The position numbers and the translations under genes are program-made. A DNA stretch of 64,000 nt from Streptomyces sp. LX-29. Its GTDB lineage: Bacteria; Actinomycetota; Actinomycetes; Streptomycetales; Streptomycetaceae. The notes below the pieces were generated by a model. That model saw only the letters and a list, made by a program, of their open reading frames with translations, had not been told where the DNA came from and searched no databases. Below are positions 45,015 to 54,813 of the stretch, piece after piece. How positions within the stretch are numbered: the first letter of the stretch is position 1; each line of letters starts with the position of its first letter. The stretch is from assembly GCF_029541745.1 (NCBI RefSeq), contig NZ_CP089746.1:992001-1056000 (forward strand), given 5' to 3'.

Positions 45015-45752
45015 TCCGATCGAGCCCGGCTGATCCGGCCGCGCCCGGCTGAACCCGAACCAGCCCCGGATGCGGCCGAGCCCGGCCGCGGGCGCGGGCA
45101 CGGCCCCGGAGACCGGGCCGGGCGCCCGGAGGCCGGGGCCCCAGGCCAGGCCGGGAGCCGAGCTCCGCACGGGTTCGGCATCCGAAAGGCGCCACCCCAC
45201 ACCCCACCCGCGCGCGACGCCGACGCCCGTGGCACCCCCAGGCAACTCCGGGCAACCCCATGGCGCCCTGCCTCGGAGGGACGCATCGGCGACCTGCCTC
45301 CGGGGCGAACCAGCGGCCCGCCCCGGGGGCCACCGCCGTCGGACGCCGCCGTGTCGTCGTGTCGTCGTCCGCGAGCCGTCGCCGCGCCCCGCGCGGGCGG
45401 GGGTGGTCCGCCATGGCACCAACGGCCCGCCCGCTGGCATGGGTGCTCCCCGCGCGGGCGAGGGTGGTCCGATCGCGGTGGTGAAGTGGGCCTGGCACGG
45501 ACGGTGTTCCCGCGCGTGCCCGAGGAGAACGCCCACCGTGCGTACGACGCGCGCGGGCGGCGGCCCGAGCATGCCCGTGTGCCGCGGACGGCACGGGGAC
45601 GGTCCCGCACCGGAGCGCCCGCGCCCGTGTTCGCGCGGGACGCGCTTCCTCCAACAGCCCTCGGAGAGCACTCTCGTCCCCATGCCCCCGCCCGCGCGGG
45701 ACGGGCGTGCGCTCGCCGCCCTCAACAGCCCGCGGGGGTGTGAGGGCGACCG
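45015..45752. other. Long gene-free stretch, 738 bp
   Basis: The open frames here have no family-like sequence and are rich in Pro/Arg/Gly, as expected from GC bias. Visible structure: GAGCCCGGCTGATCCG-type short repeats just after the ligase stop, and a 22-bp direct repeat (CCGCGCGGGCG...GGGTGGTCCG) near 45396 and 45447. I see nothing I can call a gene or RNA. Confidence 0.6.
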
Positions 45753-46313
45753 CTACGCCTGTGACGCCGGGCGGGCCCGCAGCCGCAGATGATCGCGGAC
45801 GACCCGGACCGCGGCTTCGGCATCGTCCACGGTGACGGTGAAGACCCGGCCGTCGGAGAGGTGGAGGGCGATCCCCTCGCCGCGCCGTACGATCACCGCG
45901 GTACCCCTCTCGGGGCGCCAGCGGTAGCCCCAGCCGCCCCACTGTCGGGGGGTGACCCACGGGACGAACTCGGCGCCGACGACGTCCTGGAGGAGGATGC
46001 GGCGACGCGGCACGCCGATGTGGCCGCAGCGCACCTCCAGGCAGTCCTTGTCGACGCGCACCGCTACCTGGACGAAGGCCAGCGTGCCGAACAGCACGAG
46101 CAGTCCCGCCGCCACACAGCCGATGACGGACATGAGCAGCGGGGCCAGACCGGAGGTCCACGCGGAGTCCACCGCCAGCTCGACGCCGAGGGCCATGCAG
46201 CCGGCGCCCAGGAGGGCCAGCAGCCACTGACCGCGGTTGGTCGCGCGGCCGGTCCACACCTCGGGCGGTCGCTCCGGCGAGTGCGGCATGGGGTCCGTGG
46301 GATGGTCCCTCAT
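45753..46313 (-). CDS. Membrane protein with a PH-like domain
   Basis: 186 residues: a short polar start, two hydrophobic helices (WLLALLGAGCMALGVELAV, PLLMSVIGCVAAGLLVLFG), then a soluble beta-rich part VAVRVDKDCLEVRCGHIGVPRRRILLQDVVGAEFVPW and GTAVIVRRGEGIALHLSDGRVFTVTVDDAEAAV. That arrangement is like bacterial PH (DUF304-type) membrane proteins or DUF3093. Function is unknown. MPHSPERPP, eight codons in, is an alternative start. Confidence 0.75.
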   Translation of the reverse strand: MRDHPTDPMPHSPERPPEVWTGRATNRGQWLLALLGAGCMALGVELAVDSAWTSGLAPLLMSVIGCVAAGLLVLFGTLAFVQVAVRVDKDCLEVRCGHIGVPRRRILLQDVVGAEFVPWVTPRQWGGWGYRWRPERGTAVIVRRGEGIALHLSDGRVFTVTVDDAEAAVRVVRDHLRLRARPASQA

Positions 46314-46440
46314 GGTGGCAGCCTACTCACGTTCCGCCTCGCGGGCAGGGAGCGCGGGCCGCCCGTTCGACCGACCCGTGAGTAGGTCTCCAACCCGCGC
46401 GGAGGGCTCCCGGCTCGTGGGTGGGGCTCCCGGCCGCGCG

Positions 46441-46795
46441 CCCGCGCGGTCCGCGCCAGCCACCGTACGGACCCGCGCGGTCCGCGCCAGCCACCGTACG
46501 GACCCGCGCGGTCCGCGCCGGCAGCCGTACGGAACCGGGCGTCGCGCGCGGAGGCCCGCGGTCCCGCGCGTCACGCTCCCGGAGCCCGCGCGCCGCGTCG
46601 GGGGGCGGGCGGTACAGCGCCGCGGGCGCGTTCCACCGAAGGCAAGGGTTCCGCCGAACGGGGGTTCCGCCGAACGGAAACGCCCGGTGTCGCCGAACGG
46701 GGACGCCCGGTGTCGCCGAACGGGGACGCCCGGTGTCGCCAAACGGGAACGCCCGGTGTCGCCAAACGGGAACGCCCGGTGTCGCCGTACGGCGC
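46441..46795. repeat. Two tandem-repeat arrays (31 bp x3 and 23 bp x5)
   Basis: In the 534-bp gene-free stretch 46314-46847, a 31-bp unit (CCCGCGCGGTCCGCGCCAGC...) begins at 46441, 46472 and 46503, and a 23-bp unit (CGCCCGGTGTCGCCGAACGG...) begins at 46681, 46704, 46727, 46750 and 46773. Copies of the 23-bp unit differ by one or two bases, alternating CCGAACGGGG/CCAAACGGGA. Neither period is a multiple of three. No gene is seen in this stretch. Confidence 0.85.
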
Positions 46796-46847
46796 CGACG
46801 CCGAGCGCGCGGCCGGTCCGCGCCGAGGGCCGCCGAGCGGCCCGCGC

Positions 46848-47642
46848 CTAGCGCCCCGCGACGCCCGCCGGTGCCAGCAGGCCGCCTTCGGCGTAGTCCA
46901 GGGCCTCCACCGGCAGGGCGGACTCGCGGCCGGCGAGGAGCACGGTCAGGGTGCCGGAGGGGGCCACGGTGCCGGCCGGGGCGGGGGTGGCGCCGATGCG
47001 GCGCAGCGCCTGGGCGGCGACGGCGCCGGCGGAGCCGTGCAGCACGATCGGCGGCGCGCCGGCCGGCTGGACGGCCGCGCGGATGCGCTCGGCGACCAGT
47101 TCGTAGTGGGTGCAGCCCAGGACCACGGCCCGGACGTCGCGGGGCGTGCGGGCGGCCGCGTCGGCCACCGCGGCGTCGATCGCCGCCGCGTCGGCGTGCT
47201 GGACCGCGTCGGCGAGCCCGGGGCAGGCCACCTCGGTGACCTGGACGCCGTCGGCGAAGTCGCGGATCAGGGCGCGCTGGTAGGGGCTGCCGGTGGTGGC
47301 GGGTGTGGCCCAGATGGCGACCGGGCCGCCGCCCGCCGCCGCGGGCTTGATCGCCGGCACGGTGCCGATCACCGGCAGCGCGGGCTCCAGCTCGGCCCGG
47401 ATGGTGGCCAGGGCGTGCACGGAGGCGGTGTTGCAGGCGACGATCAGCGCGTCCGGCCGGTGCGCGGCGGCCGCGCGGGCGCAGGCCACGGCGCGGGCGG
47501 TGAGGTCCTCGGTGGTCCGGGGACCCCAGGGCATGCTCTCCGGGTCGGAAGAGAGGACCAGATCGGCGTCGGGCCGCAGTCGGTGCACGGCGACTGCCGC
47601 CGGGAGCAGACCGATTCCGGAGTCCATAAGCGCGATCTTCAC
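46848..47642 (-). CDS. Aspartate/glutamate racemase-family protein (MurI-like)
   Basis: 264 residues from the GTG at 47642 (VKIALMDSGIGLLPAA). The two active-site cysteines are in LIVACNTASVHA and VVLGCTHYELV, and the overall plan is that of glutamate racemase. The N-terminal MDSGIGLLPAAVAVHRLRPDADLVLSSDPESMPWG differs from the canonical VFDSGVGGLTV, so it may be a paralogue with another substrate. GAGGCGAG lies upstream. Single gene between a repeat-rich spacer and a divergent glycosyltransferase. Confidence 0.85.
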   Translation of the reverse strand: MKIALMDSGIGLLPAAVAVHRLRPDADLVLSSDPESMPWGPRTTEDLTARAVACARAAAAHRPDALIVACNTASVHALATIRAELEPALPVIGTVPAIKPAAAGGGPVAIWATPATTGSPYQRALIRDFADGVQVTEVACPGLADAVQHADAAAIDAAVADAAARTPRDVRAVVLGCTHYELVAERIRAAVQPAGAPPIVLHGSAGAVAAQALRRIGATPAPAGTVAPSGTLTVLLAGRESALPVEALDYAEGGLLAPAGVAGR

Positions 47643-47803
47643 CAGGTTCTCGCCTCGCTCTGTCGATCCTCGCCACTCCGTTGTGGCCCGTCGGCCGCCC
47701 CCCGGGCGCCGGATACGGCGCGAAAGCGACACCGGGACACTTTAGTCGATCGTCTGTGCGCGCCTCGGGGCGGCGGACCCGTCGGTCGGGCAGACTGCGG
47801 CGG

Positions 47804-49141
47804 ATGAGCGCGCTGACGTGGATCGCCTGGGCGTCGTCGGGCGCCTGGGCGTGGCTGCTGCTGGGACAGGGGTTCTTCTGGCGCACGGACCTGCGACTGC
47901 CGGCCCCCGGAGGGGTCGGGGACGGCCCGGGCGGCGCGGGGCCCGGGAGGGCCTCGGAGGGCGCCGGCGAGGCCACCCAGGGCGCGCCCGAGGGCGGGCC
48001 TGGCCCGGGCGGCGCGGGGCCCGGGAGGGCCTCGAAAGGCCCCGGCGCGGCCGCACAGGGCGGGCCGGACGGGTCCGCGGAGCCGCCCTGGCCCTCGGTC
48101 GCCGTGGTGATCCCCGCCCGGGACGAGGCCGAGGTGCTGCCGAGCAGCCTGCCGTCGGTGCTCGCGCAGGACTACCCGGGGCGCGCCGAGGTCTTCCTCG
48201 TCGACGACGGGAGCACCGACGGCACCGGCGAGCTGGCCCGCGCGCTGGCCGCGGCGGAGGGTCACGGGCTGCCGCTGACGGTGTCCTCTCCCGGCGAGCC
48301 GGCGCCCGGCTGGACCGGCAAGCTGTGGGCGGTGCGGCACGGCATGGCGCTGGCCCGCGCGCGCACCGACGCCGAGTACCTGCTGCTGACGGACGCGGAC
48401 ATCGCCCATGAGCCGGACAGCCTGCGGGAGCTGGTGCGGGCCGCGCGGAGCAACGGCCTGGACCTGGTCTCGCAGATGGCGCGGCTGCGGGTGGCGACCG
48501 GCTGGGAGCGGCTGATCGTCCCGGCGTTCGTGTACTTCTTCGCCCAGCTCTACCCCTTCCGCTGGGTCGGCCGGACCGATCGCCGCACGGCCGCCGCGGC
48601 CGGCGGCTGCGTGCTGCTGAGCCGGGCCGCCGCCGAGCGGGCCGGGATCCCCGGCGTGATCCGGCAGGCGGTCATCGACGACGTCGCCCTCGCGGGGGCG
48701 GTGAAGTGCGGCGGCGGCCGCATCTGGTTGGGGTTGGCCGAGCGGGTGGACAGCGTGCGGCCGTATCCGGGGCTGCGCCCGCTGTGGCGGATGGTCTCGC
48801 GCAGCGCGTACGCACAACTGCGGCACAACCCGCTCCTGCTGGTCGCGACCGTGGCGGGGCTGGCGGTGGTCTATCTGGCACCTCCGGTGGCGGCCTGCAC
48901 GGGTCTGCTGACGGGCGGCGGGGGGCCGCTGCTGCCCGGGGCGGTCGCGTGGGCGGTGATGGCGGGCACCTATGTGCCGATGCTGCGCTACTACCGGCAG
49001 ACGCTGTGGCTGGCGCCGCTGCTGCCGTTGTCCGCCGCCCTGTACCTGCTGATGACCGTCGACTCGGCGGTCCAGCACTACCGGGGGCGCGGCGCGGCCT
49101 GGAAGGGGCGTACCTATCCCCGTCCCGAGGCCGCGCCGTAG
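47804..49141 (+). CDS. hpnB: HpnB-like glycosyltransferase family 2, with an internal repeat insert
   Basis: 445 residues. N-terminal membrane helix (WIAWASSGAWAWLLLGQGFFW), GT2 domain with VAVVIPARDEAEVLPSSL, FLVDDGSTDGTG, LLLTDADIAHEP and VIDDVALAGAVK, then three or four C-terminal helices. This matches the hopanoid-biosynthesis-associated HpnB family. Residues 38-88 are a Gly/Ala/Pro-rich insert built from two 78-bp repeats starting at 47924 and 48002, absent from typical members. No other hopanoid gene is in the window. Confidence 0.85.
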   Translation: MSALTWIAWASSGAWAWLLLGQGFFWRTDLRLPAPGGVGDGPGGAGPGRASEGAGEATQGAPEGGPGPGGAGPGRASKGPGAAAQGGPDGSAEPPWPSVAVVIPARDEAEVLPSSLPSVLAQDYPGRAEVFLVDDGSTDGTGELARALAAAEGHGLPLTVSSPGEPAPGWTGKLWAVRHGMALARARTDAEYLLLTDADIAHEPDSLRELVRAARSNGLDLVSQMARLRVATGWERLIVPAFVYFFAQLYPFRWVGRTDRRTAAAAGGCVLLSRAAAERAGIPGVIRQAVIDDVALAGAVKCGGGRIWLGLAERVDSVRPYPGLRPLWRMVSRSAYAQLRHNPLLLVATVAGLAVVYLAPPVAACTGLLTGGGGPLLPGAVAWAVMAGTYVPMLRYYRQTLWLAPLLPLSAALYLLMTVDSAVQHYRGRGAAWKGRTYPRPEAAP

Positions 49142-49187
49142 CCCGCCCGTCATGCCGAGGACATGACCGCCCGGTAGGCGTTCGCCG

Positions 49188-50516
49188 TCACTTGCGGCCC
49201 GGGGTCCAGTTCATCCCCCACCCGTAGGCGTGGTCCAGGGTCCGCTGCGGGCTGACGCCGCGGTCGGGGACCAGGTAGCGGGCCTCTCGCTGGACGACCA
49301 GGTCACCGCCGTTGTTGGTGATGAGGGCCAGCGCGCAGACCGGCGAGGGCACGGTGCACTCGTCGAGCGAGAACTCGATGGGCGCGCCGTGCTGCGGGGT
49401 GAGGGTGACGGTGGCGCTGAGGTTGGCGAAGCTGCGCGCGCCCTCGTAGACCGACACGAAGACCAGGATGCGGCGGAAGGCGTCCTTGAAGTCCAGGTTG
49501 ACGGTGAGGTTCTCGCCGGAAGCCCGGGCGCCGGTCCGGTCGTCGGCGTCGAGGTGGATGAAGGGCGGCTGGTGCAGCGACCCGAAGGAGTTGCCCAGCG
49601 CCTGCACGACGCCCTTGCTGCCGTCGGCCAGTTCGAAGAGGGCGCCGAGGTCGAGGTCCAGGTCGCCGTGGAGCGCCATGACCTTGCCGAGCTTCTGCTG
49701 CCAGCCCTTGAACTGCTTGCGCACCTCCCAGTTGAGGTTGACCCGCAGGACGCCGGCGGTCCCGCCCTGCTTGGTGAGCGAGACGGTGGGCGCCTCCTTC
49801 GTCAGGGTGACCTTGGTGAGCCGCACCGGCGCGCCCGCGGTGGCCGGGGCGGCGGCCGGCGGGGGCGGCAGCGGCACGGACGCCCCGGCCGGCGGGGGCG
49901 GCGCGACCGGCGGCGCGGCGGCCGCGGGCGGCGGCGCGACCGGCGGGACCGGGGCCGGGGCCGGGACGGAGGCCGGGGAGGGCTCGGCCTCCGGGTCGTC
50001 GACGGTGATGCCGAAGTCCGTGGCGAGGCCGGCCAGTCCGCTGTCGTAGCCCTGGCCGACGGCGCGGAACTTCCACGCTCCCTGCCTGCGGTAGAGCTCG
50101 CCGAGGACGAAGGCGGTCTCGACCGTGGCGTCCGTGCTGTCGAAGCGCGCCAGCTCCGCGCCGCCGGCCGCGTCCAGCACCCGGATGCGCAGCCCGGGGA
50201 CCTGTCCGAAGCGACCGCCGTCGGCGGAGGCCACGAGCACGATGGTCTCGATGGCGGGCTCCACCCCGCCCAGGTCGACGGCGAGGGAGTCCGTCACCTC
50301 GCTCCCGGACGTGCGCTTCCCCTCGTGGCGGACCGCCCCGGAGCCGTGCGTCGGCTGGTTGTAGAAGATGAAGTCCGCGTCCGAGCGGACCTTCCCCGAC
50401 ACCAGCAGCAGCGCCGAGGCGTCGACGTCCGGCACCCCCGCTCCGGTCTGCCAGCCGAGCTCGACCCGCACGGCCGACACCGGAATCTGAACATTGGCGC
50501 CCTTGGACATCGCCAT
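49188..50516 (-). CDS. Double TerD-domain protein (TerD/TerA type)
   Basis: 442 residues. Two TerD-like Ca-binding beta-sandwiches, about 5-175 ([50 protein letters not shown]) and about 245-440 ([35 protein letters not shown]), are joined by a Pro/Ala-rich linker ([20 protein letters not shown]). The first domain keeps [10 protein letters not shown] and [14 protein letters not shown]. Such proteins belong to tellurium/stress-response systems in Streptomyces. AGGGGG lies five bases before ATG 50516. Confidence 0.9.
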   Translation of the reverse strand: MAMSKGANVQIPVSAVRVELGWQTGAGVPDVDASALLLVSGKVRSDADFIFYNQPTHGSGAVRHEGKRTSGSEVTDSLAVDLGGVEPAIETIVLVASADGGRFGQVPGLRIRVLDAAGGAELARFDSTDATVETAFVLGELYRRQGAWKFRAVGQGYDSGLAGLATDFGITVDDPEAEPSPASVPAPAPVPPVAPPPAAAAPPVAPPPPAGASVPLPPPPAAAPATAGAPVRLTKVTLTKEAPTVSLTKQGGTAGVLRVNLNWEVRKQFKGWQQKLGKVMALHGDLDLDLGALFELADGSKGVVQALGNSFGSLHQPPFIHLDADDRTGARASGENLTVNLDFKDAFRRILVFVSVYEGARSFANLSATVTLTPQHGAPIEFSLDECTVPSPVCALALITNNGGDLVVQREARYLVPDRGVSPQRTLDHAYGWGMNWTPGRK

Positions 50517-50752
50517 CTGTTCCCCCTGCCCTTCTCTTCGTTTCGCTTTTGTTCGCTTTCGCGAGGTTCTCGACTCGTCAAGCCAACCGCGGGTAACCCG
50601 CCAAGACGCGCTCTTTACACGATCTCAACGGCCTTCGGCGACCGATTTTCCCAGGTTCGCTCTGATTGGGGAGCCGCGACCACGAGAAGCCCATGAAACA
50701 ACCCTCTTATCGGACTCCCCAACCAGCACATCGTGGGCTTAACTTATGGACT

Positions 50753-51268
50753 ATGACCTCCCCCCGCTCTACCTACGGCGGCGGCTACTACTCCTCGCCG
50801 TCCTTCCCGGACACCCCCATCTACGACAGTCTCGTCGCCGAGCGGGGGACGCCGCAGATCGCGCCCATCCGGGTCCCCTCGCCGTACGACCCCAGCGGCC
50901 ACTTCCCCTCGGCCGCGCCCGCCCTGCCGGCCGCGCTACCCGCGCTTCCGGCTGCCCCGTCCCACCACACCCCGCCGCACGGCTACCCGGCACAGGGCCC
51001 CGCCCAGCCGCAGCCCGGCGGACTCCAGCACCCGCCCGCGCCGTACATTCCGCCGCAGGCGAACGGCCCGCGCGGTTACCCGGGCCCGCAGCCGTACCCG
51101 GCCCAGCAGGCGGCCCCGCAGCCGCAGCGTCCGGCCCTGGCCGGGCCGGGCGGACCGACCGGCTATGAGGCGATGCGTCCCGCGATGCCCCGCCCGGCCG
51201 CGCCGCGCCCCGCCGCGTACGAGGACCAGTACGGCCGCCAGCAGCAGTACCCGAACCAGGGCTACTGA
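50753..51268 (+). CDS. Pro-rich small protein (DUF6643-like)
   Basis: 171 residues opening MTSPRSTYGGGYYSSPSFPD, then TPIYDSLVAERGTPQIAPIRVP and a long Pro/Ala/Gln/Tyr-rich tail (PHGYPAQGPAQPQPGG, EDQYGRQQQYPNQGY). From memory the N-terminal 40 residues match the streptomycete DUF6643 family. It has no ribosome site; TTAACTTATGGACTATG suggests a -10-like TAACTT very close to the ATG, compatible with a leaderless or near-leaderless mRNA. A hairpin follows the stop. Function unknown. Confidence 0.75.
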   Translation: MTSPRSTYGGGYYSSPSFPDTPIYDSLVAERGTPQIAPIRVPSPYDPSGHFPSAAPALPAALPALPAAPSHHTPPHGYPAQGPAQPQPGGLQHPPAPYIPPQANGPRGYPGPQPYPAQQAAPQPQRPALAGPGGPTGYEAMRPAMPRPAAPRPAAYEDQYGRQQQYPNQGY

Positions 51269-51286
51269 CCGAGGCTGCCGACGGGG

Positions 51287-51314
51287 CCGGACCCCTCCCT
51301 GACGGAGGGTCCGG
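51287..51314 (+). terminator. Hairpin after the DUF6643-like gene
   Basis: CCGGACCCCTCC-CTGAC-GGAGGGTCCGG pairs fully apart from one bulged C, 18 bp after the stop. Confidence 0.75.
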
Positions 51315-51383
51315 GATCCCCCGCGCCACTCAGCCGACGACCCCGCGGGGGGCGAGGCCGTCGGCCGGTATGCCGTCGTCCGG

Positions 51384-51454
51384 AGGTGCGGGCGCGCCGC
51401 GCCCGCACCTTCGAGCCGTGACACCGGGAGGCCGCGCGCCCGCCGGGCGCGCGG
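51384..51454 (-). terminator. Two perfect hairpins between convergent genes
   Basis: An 11-bp stem AGGTGCGGGCG/CGCCCGCACCT with a 5-nt loop lies at 51384-51410, and a 10-bp stem CCGCGCGCCC/GGGCGCGCGG with a 3-nt loop at 51432-51454. They follow the minus-strand cNMP-domain gene (stop 51525) and may act from both sides. Confidence 0.65.
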
Positions 51455-51524
51455 CACGTCCGTCACCCACCGCCTGGCCCGACGGCCGATCGCGACGCCC
51501 GGGGGCGCCCCGGCACGCCCGCGC

Positions 51525-51977
51525 TCAGTGCCCCGGCAGGCTGGTCCCGTACGGGCCGTAGAGGTCCAGCAGCCGGGTGCGTGCGCTCTGCAGCCGGTGC
51601 CCCATCGCCTGGGCGCAGGCGAGCACCAGCTCGTAGCCGAGCCGGGTGTCGTCCCGGCAGAGCTGACGCACGACCTCCGATTCGAACTCATGTGCGCGCA
51701 CCGGGCTCAGTGCCTCCGCCCCCAGGTGCCAGCCGCCCGGCGGGAACAGCCAGGACCAGCCCAGCAGCTCGCCCGGCCCCAGGGTCTCGATCACGGCCGG
51801 TCGCCGCCCGGGGACCCGCATGTCCAGGGTGACCGAGCCGGTGCGGATGATCCAGAAGCGGTCGGCCTTGCCGCCCTCCTCGAAGATCCGGGCACCCGAG
51901 GCGAAGGCCACGTCGTGCGCGAGCTCCATGAGCCGGGCCCGGTGCTCCGCGCTCAGCCCGCTGAGAAGTCGACTCAT
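51525..51977 (-). CDS. Cyclic-nucleotide-binding-domain protein lacking a DNA-binding domain
   Basis: 150 residues: a Crp-type sensor barrel, [66 protein letters not shown], ending with a helix [14 protein letters not shown]. There is no winged-helix region, so it is not a classical Crp. ATG 51977 ([13 protein letters not shown]) follows GTGAGG; a TTG five codons upstream is an alternative. It is divergent from phosphoketolase with a 162-bp shared spacer, which suggests a functional link, for example sensing for or binding to that enzyme (inference). Confidence 0.85.
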   Translation of the reverse strand: MSRLLSGLSAEHRARLMELAHDVAFASGARIFEEGGKADRFWIIRTGSVTLDMRVPGRRPAVIETLGPGELLGWSWLFPPGGWHLGAEALSPVRAHEFESEVVRQLCRDDTRLGYELVLACAQAMGHRLQSARTRLLDLYGPYGTSLPGH

Positions 51978-52139
51978 GACCTCACTGTGCAACTTCGTCG
52001 GCCGACGCGCCTTTCGACGGGAGCTGTGGCATGGTCGGTCGAGGGGGCGGTTGGCGCGGGCGGCAGGGAGCCCGCGGTGGAGTACAGGTGGACGGAGCGC
52101 GCCGGCCCCCAGACGTCACTCCCTCGGGGAGGGCAAGGC

Positions 52140-54557
52140 ATGGAGACACGGTCCTCGCTCACCGACATCGCCGTGGAACAGCTCGACGCGCACTGGCGCG
52201 CCCTGAACTACCTCTCCGCCGGACAGATCTATCTCCGTGGCAACCCGCTGCTCACCGAGCACCTGCGGCCCGACCACATCAAGCCCCGGCTGCTGGGGCA
52301 CTGGGGCACCTGCCCCGGGCTGAACCTGGTCTACACCCACCTCAACCGCGTCATCTCGGAGCGGGACCTGAACGCGGTGTGCGTGTGGGGCCCCGGGCAC
52401 GGCGGGCCCGCGGTGCTCGCCGGCGCCTGGCTGGAGGGCACCTACGGCGAGCTGTACCCGGACGTGGGCCGGGACGCGGCGGGGATGGGCCGGCTCTTCC
52501 GCCAGTTCTCCACCCCGGGCGGCGTGCCCAGCCATGCCGCGCCGGACGTCCCCGGCTCCTTCCACGAGGGCGGCGAGCTCGGCTACTCACTCGCGCACGC
52601 CTACGGGGCGGCCCTGGACAACCCGGACCTGGTGGTCGCCTGCGTGGTCGGCGACGGCGAGGCGGAGACCGGCCCGCTGGCCGCCTCCTGGCACGGCAAC
52701 AAGTTCCTGGACCCGGTCCACGACGGGGCCGTGCTGCCCATCCTGCACCTCAACGGCTACAAGATCGCCAACCCGACGGTACTGGCCCGCATCCCCGAGG
52801 ACGAGCTGGACGCCCTGCTGCGCGGCTACGGCCACGAGCCGCTGTACGTGAACGCCGAGCCGGACAGCGACCCGGCCCACGTCCACCGCTCCATGGCGGC
52901 CGCCCTGGACATGGCGCTGGACCGCATCGCGGCCGCCCAGCGGGGAGCGCGGGAGGGCGGAGGGCATGGACACGCCCCGCGGCCCGACGACGCCCCGGAC
53001 GGCCTCGGGCGCCCGCGCTGGCCGATGATCGTGCTCCGCACGCCCAAGGGCTGGACCGGCCCGGCGGAGGTGGACGGGGTGCCCGTGGAGGGCACCTGGC
53101 GCGCCCACCAGGTGCCGCTGGCCGCCGTCCGGGAGAACCCGGACCGGCTGCGGGAGCTGGACCTGTGGCTGCGCTCGTACCTGCCCCAGGAGCTGTTCGA
53201 CGAGGAGGGGCACCCGCGCGAGCCCGTGCTGGCCTTCGTACCCTCGGGAGACCGCCGGCTGGGCGCCAACCCGCACGCCAACGGCGGCCGGCTGCTGCGC
53301 GAGCTGCCGCTGCCCGACCTCGCCGACCACGCGGTCGACGTGGACAAGCCCGGCACCCGGCTGCACGAGCCGACCCGGGTGCTGGGCGGGATGCTGCGGC
53401 AGGTGATGGCCGACACCGCCGAGCGCCGCGACTTCCGGGTCATGGGCGCCGACGAGACCGCGTCCAATCGGCTGCAGGACCTGTACGCGGCCACCGACAA
53501 GAGCTGGCAGGCGCGGCTGCTGGAGGTGGACGAGCACCTGGGGCGGCACGGGCGCGTGATGGAGGTGCTCTCCGAGCACCTGTGCCAGGGCTGGCTGGAG
53601 GGCTATGTGCTCACCGGGCGGCACGGCCTGTTCTCCTCGTACGAGGCCTTCGCGCACATCGTCGACAGCATGGCCTCGCAGCACATGAAGTGGATCGCGA
53701 CCGCGCGGGAGATCCCGTGGCGGGCGCCGGTCGCGGGCTTCAACTACCTGCTCACCTCGCATGTCTGGCGGCAGGACCACAACGGCTTCTCGCACCAGGA
53801 CCCGGGCTTCGTCGACCATGTGCTCAACAAGCGGCCGGACGTGGTGCGGGTCTATCTGCCGCCGGACGCCAACACGCTGCTGTGCGTCGCCGACCACGTG
53901 CTGCGCACCCGGGACGTGGTCAACGTCGTGGTCGCCGGCAAGCAGCCCTCCTTCGACTGGCTGACGCTGGAACAGGCGCGCGCCCACTGCGCGCGCGGCG
54001 CCGGGATCTGGGAGTGGGCCGGCACCGAACGCCCCGGCGTCGACCCCGACGTGGTGGTGGCCTGTGCCGGCGACGTGCCCACCCAGGAGGCGCTGGCCGC
54101 CGCCTCACTGCTCCGCGAACACCTGCCGGAGCTGGCGGTGCGGGTGGTGAACGTGGTGGACATGACGCGGCTGGTGCCGCGGGACCAGCATCCGCACGGG
54201 ATGCCGGACAAGGAGTTCGACGCCGTCTTCACCCGCGACAAGCCGGTGATCTTCGCCTACCACGGCTACCCCTGGCTGATCCACCGGCTCGCCTACAGGC
54301 GGACCGTCCACCCGCAGATCCATGTGCGCGGCTACAAGGAGATGGGCACCACGACCACGCCGTTCGACATGGTGGTCCGCAACGACCTGGACCGCTACCG
54401 GCTGGTCATGGACGTCATCGACCGGGTGCCGGGGCTCGCGACACACGCGGCCGGGCTGCGCCAGACCATGGCCGACGTCCGCCACCGGCACCACGACTGG
54501 GTGCGTCAGCACGGAACGGACCTGCCCGAGGTGGTGGACTGGAGCTGGCCGGGCTAG
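52140..54557 (+). CDS. xfp: Xylulose-5-phosphate/fructose-6-phosphate phosphoketolase
   Basis: 805 residues, the standard length. A thiamine-diphosphate enzyme that splits xylulose-5-P or fructose-6-P with phosphate to acetyl phosphate and a triose or tetrose phosphate. Seen: [37 protein letters not shown], the ThDP motif [49 protein letters not shown] and [23 protein letters not shown] lies five bases before the ATG. It gives a short route to acetyl-P/acetate. Neighbour on the left is the divergent cNMP-domain gene. Confidence 0.97.
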   Translation: METRSSLTDIAVEQLDAHWRALNYLSAGQIYLRGNPLLTEHLRPDHIKPRLLGHWGTCPGLNLVYTHLNRVISERDLNAVCVWGPGHGGPAVLAGAWLEGTYGELYPDVGRDAAGMGRLFRQFSTPGGVPSHAAPDVPGSFHEGGELGYSLAHAYGAALDNPDLVVACVVGDGEAETGPLAASWHGNKFLDPVHDGAVLPILHLNGYKIANPTVLARIPEDELDALLRGYGHEPLYVNAEPDSDPAHVHRSMAAALDMALDRIAAAQRGAREGGGHGHAPRPDDAPDGLGRPRWPMIVLRTPKGWTGPAEVDGVPVEGTWRAHQVPLAAVRENPDRLRELDLWLRSYLPQELFDEEGHPREPVLAFVPSGDRRLGANPHANGGRLLRELPLPDLADHAVDVDKPGTRLHEPTRVLGGMLRQVMADTAERRDFRVMGADETASNRLQDLYAATDKSWQARLLEVDEHLGRHGRVMEVLSEHLCQGWLEGYVLTGRHGLFSSYEAFAHIVDSMASQHMKWIATAREIPWRAPVAGFNYLLTSHVWRQDHNGFSHQDPGFVDHVLNKRPDVVRVYLPPDANTLLCVADHVLRTRDVVNVVVAGKQPSFDWLTLEQARAHCARGAGIWEWAGTERPGVDPDVVVACAGDVPTQEALAAASLLREHLPELAVRVVNVVDMTRLVPRDQHPHGMPDKEFDAVFTRDKPVIFAYHGYPWLIHRLAYRRTVHPQIHVRGYKEMGTTTTPFDMVVRNDLDRYRLVMDVIDRVPGLATHAAGLRQTMADVRHRHHDWVRQHGTDLPEVVDWSWPG

Positions 54558-54813
54558 GCGGCCGGAGCGGGTCCGAGCGACGGCGTCCGCGACGCGCTGA
54601 TGGACGGTCCTCTCGCCCCGCTCCAGGCAACAGGGAAGCGATCAGTCGAAGTCGAGCGGAACTCATCTCCGCATCGGCCACTTCAGACCAGATCAGATGC
54701 AATGCGCGACAACAGCGGTCGCGCCGGGCAGCCATACGAAGCCACAGTCCGTCACGCCGTAGCCTCTGCTGCCAACCACAGACAGCGCACGGCCATCAGG
54801 GGGGCGACACCGA

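Noticed and set aside
45015..45752. Several open frames of 70-240 codons as genes
   Set aside because: Composition is Arg/Pro/Gly-rich on every frame, with no ribosome site and no recognisable domain.
46681..46795. The 23-bp array as a CRISPR
   Set aside because: Copies are directly adjacent without unique spacers.
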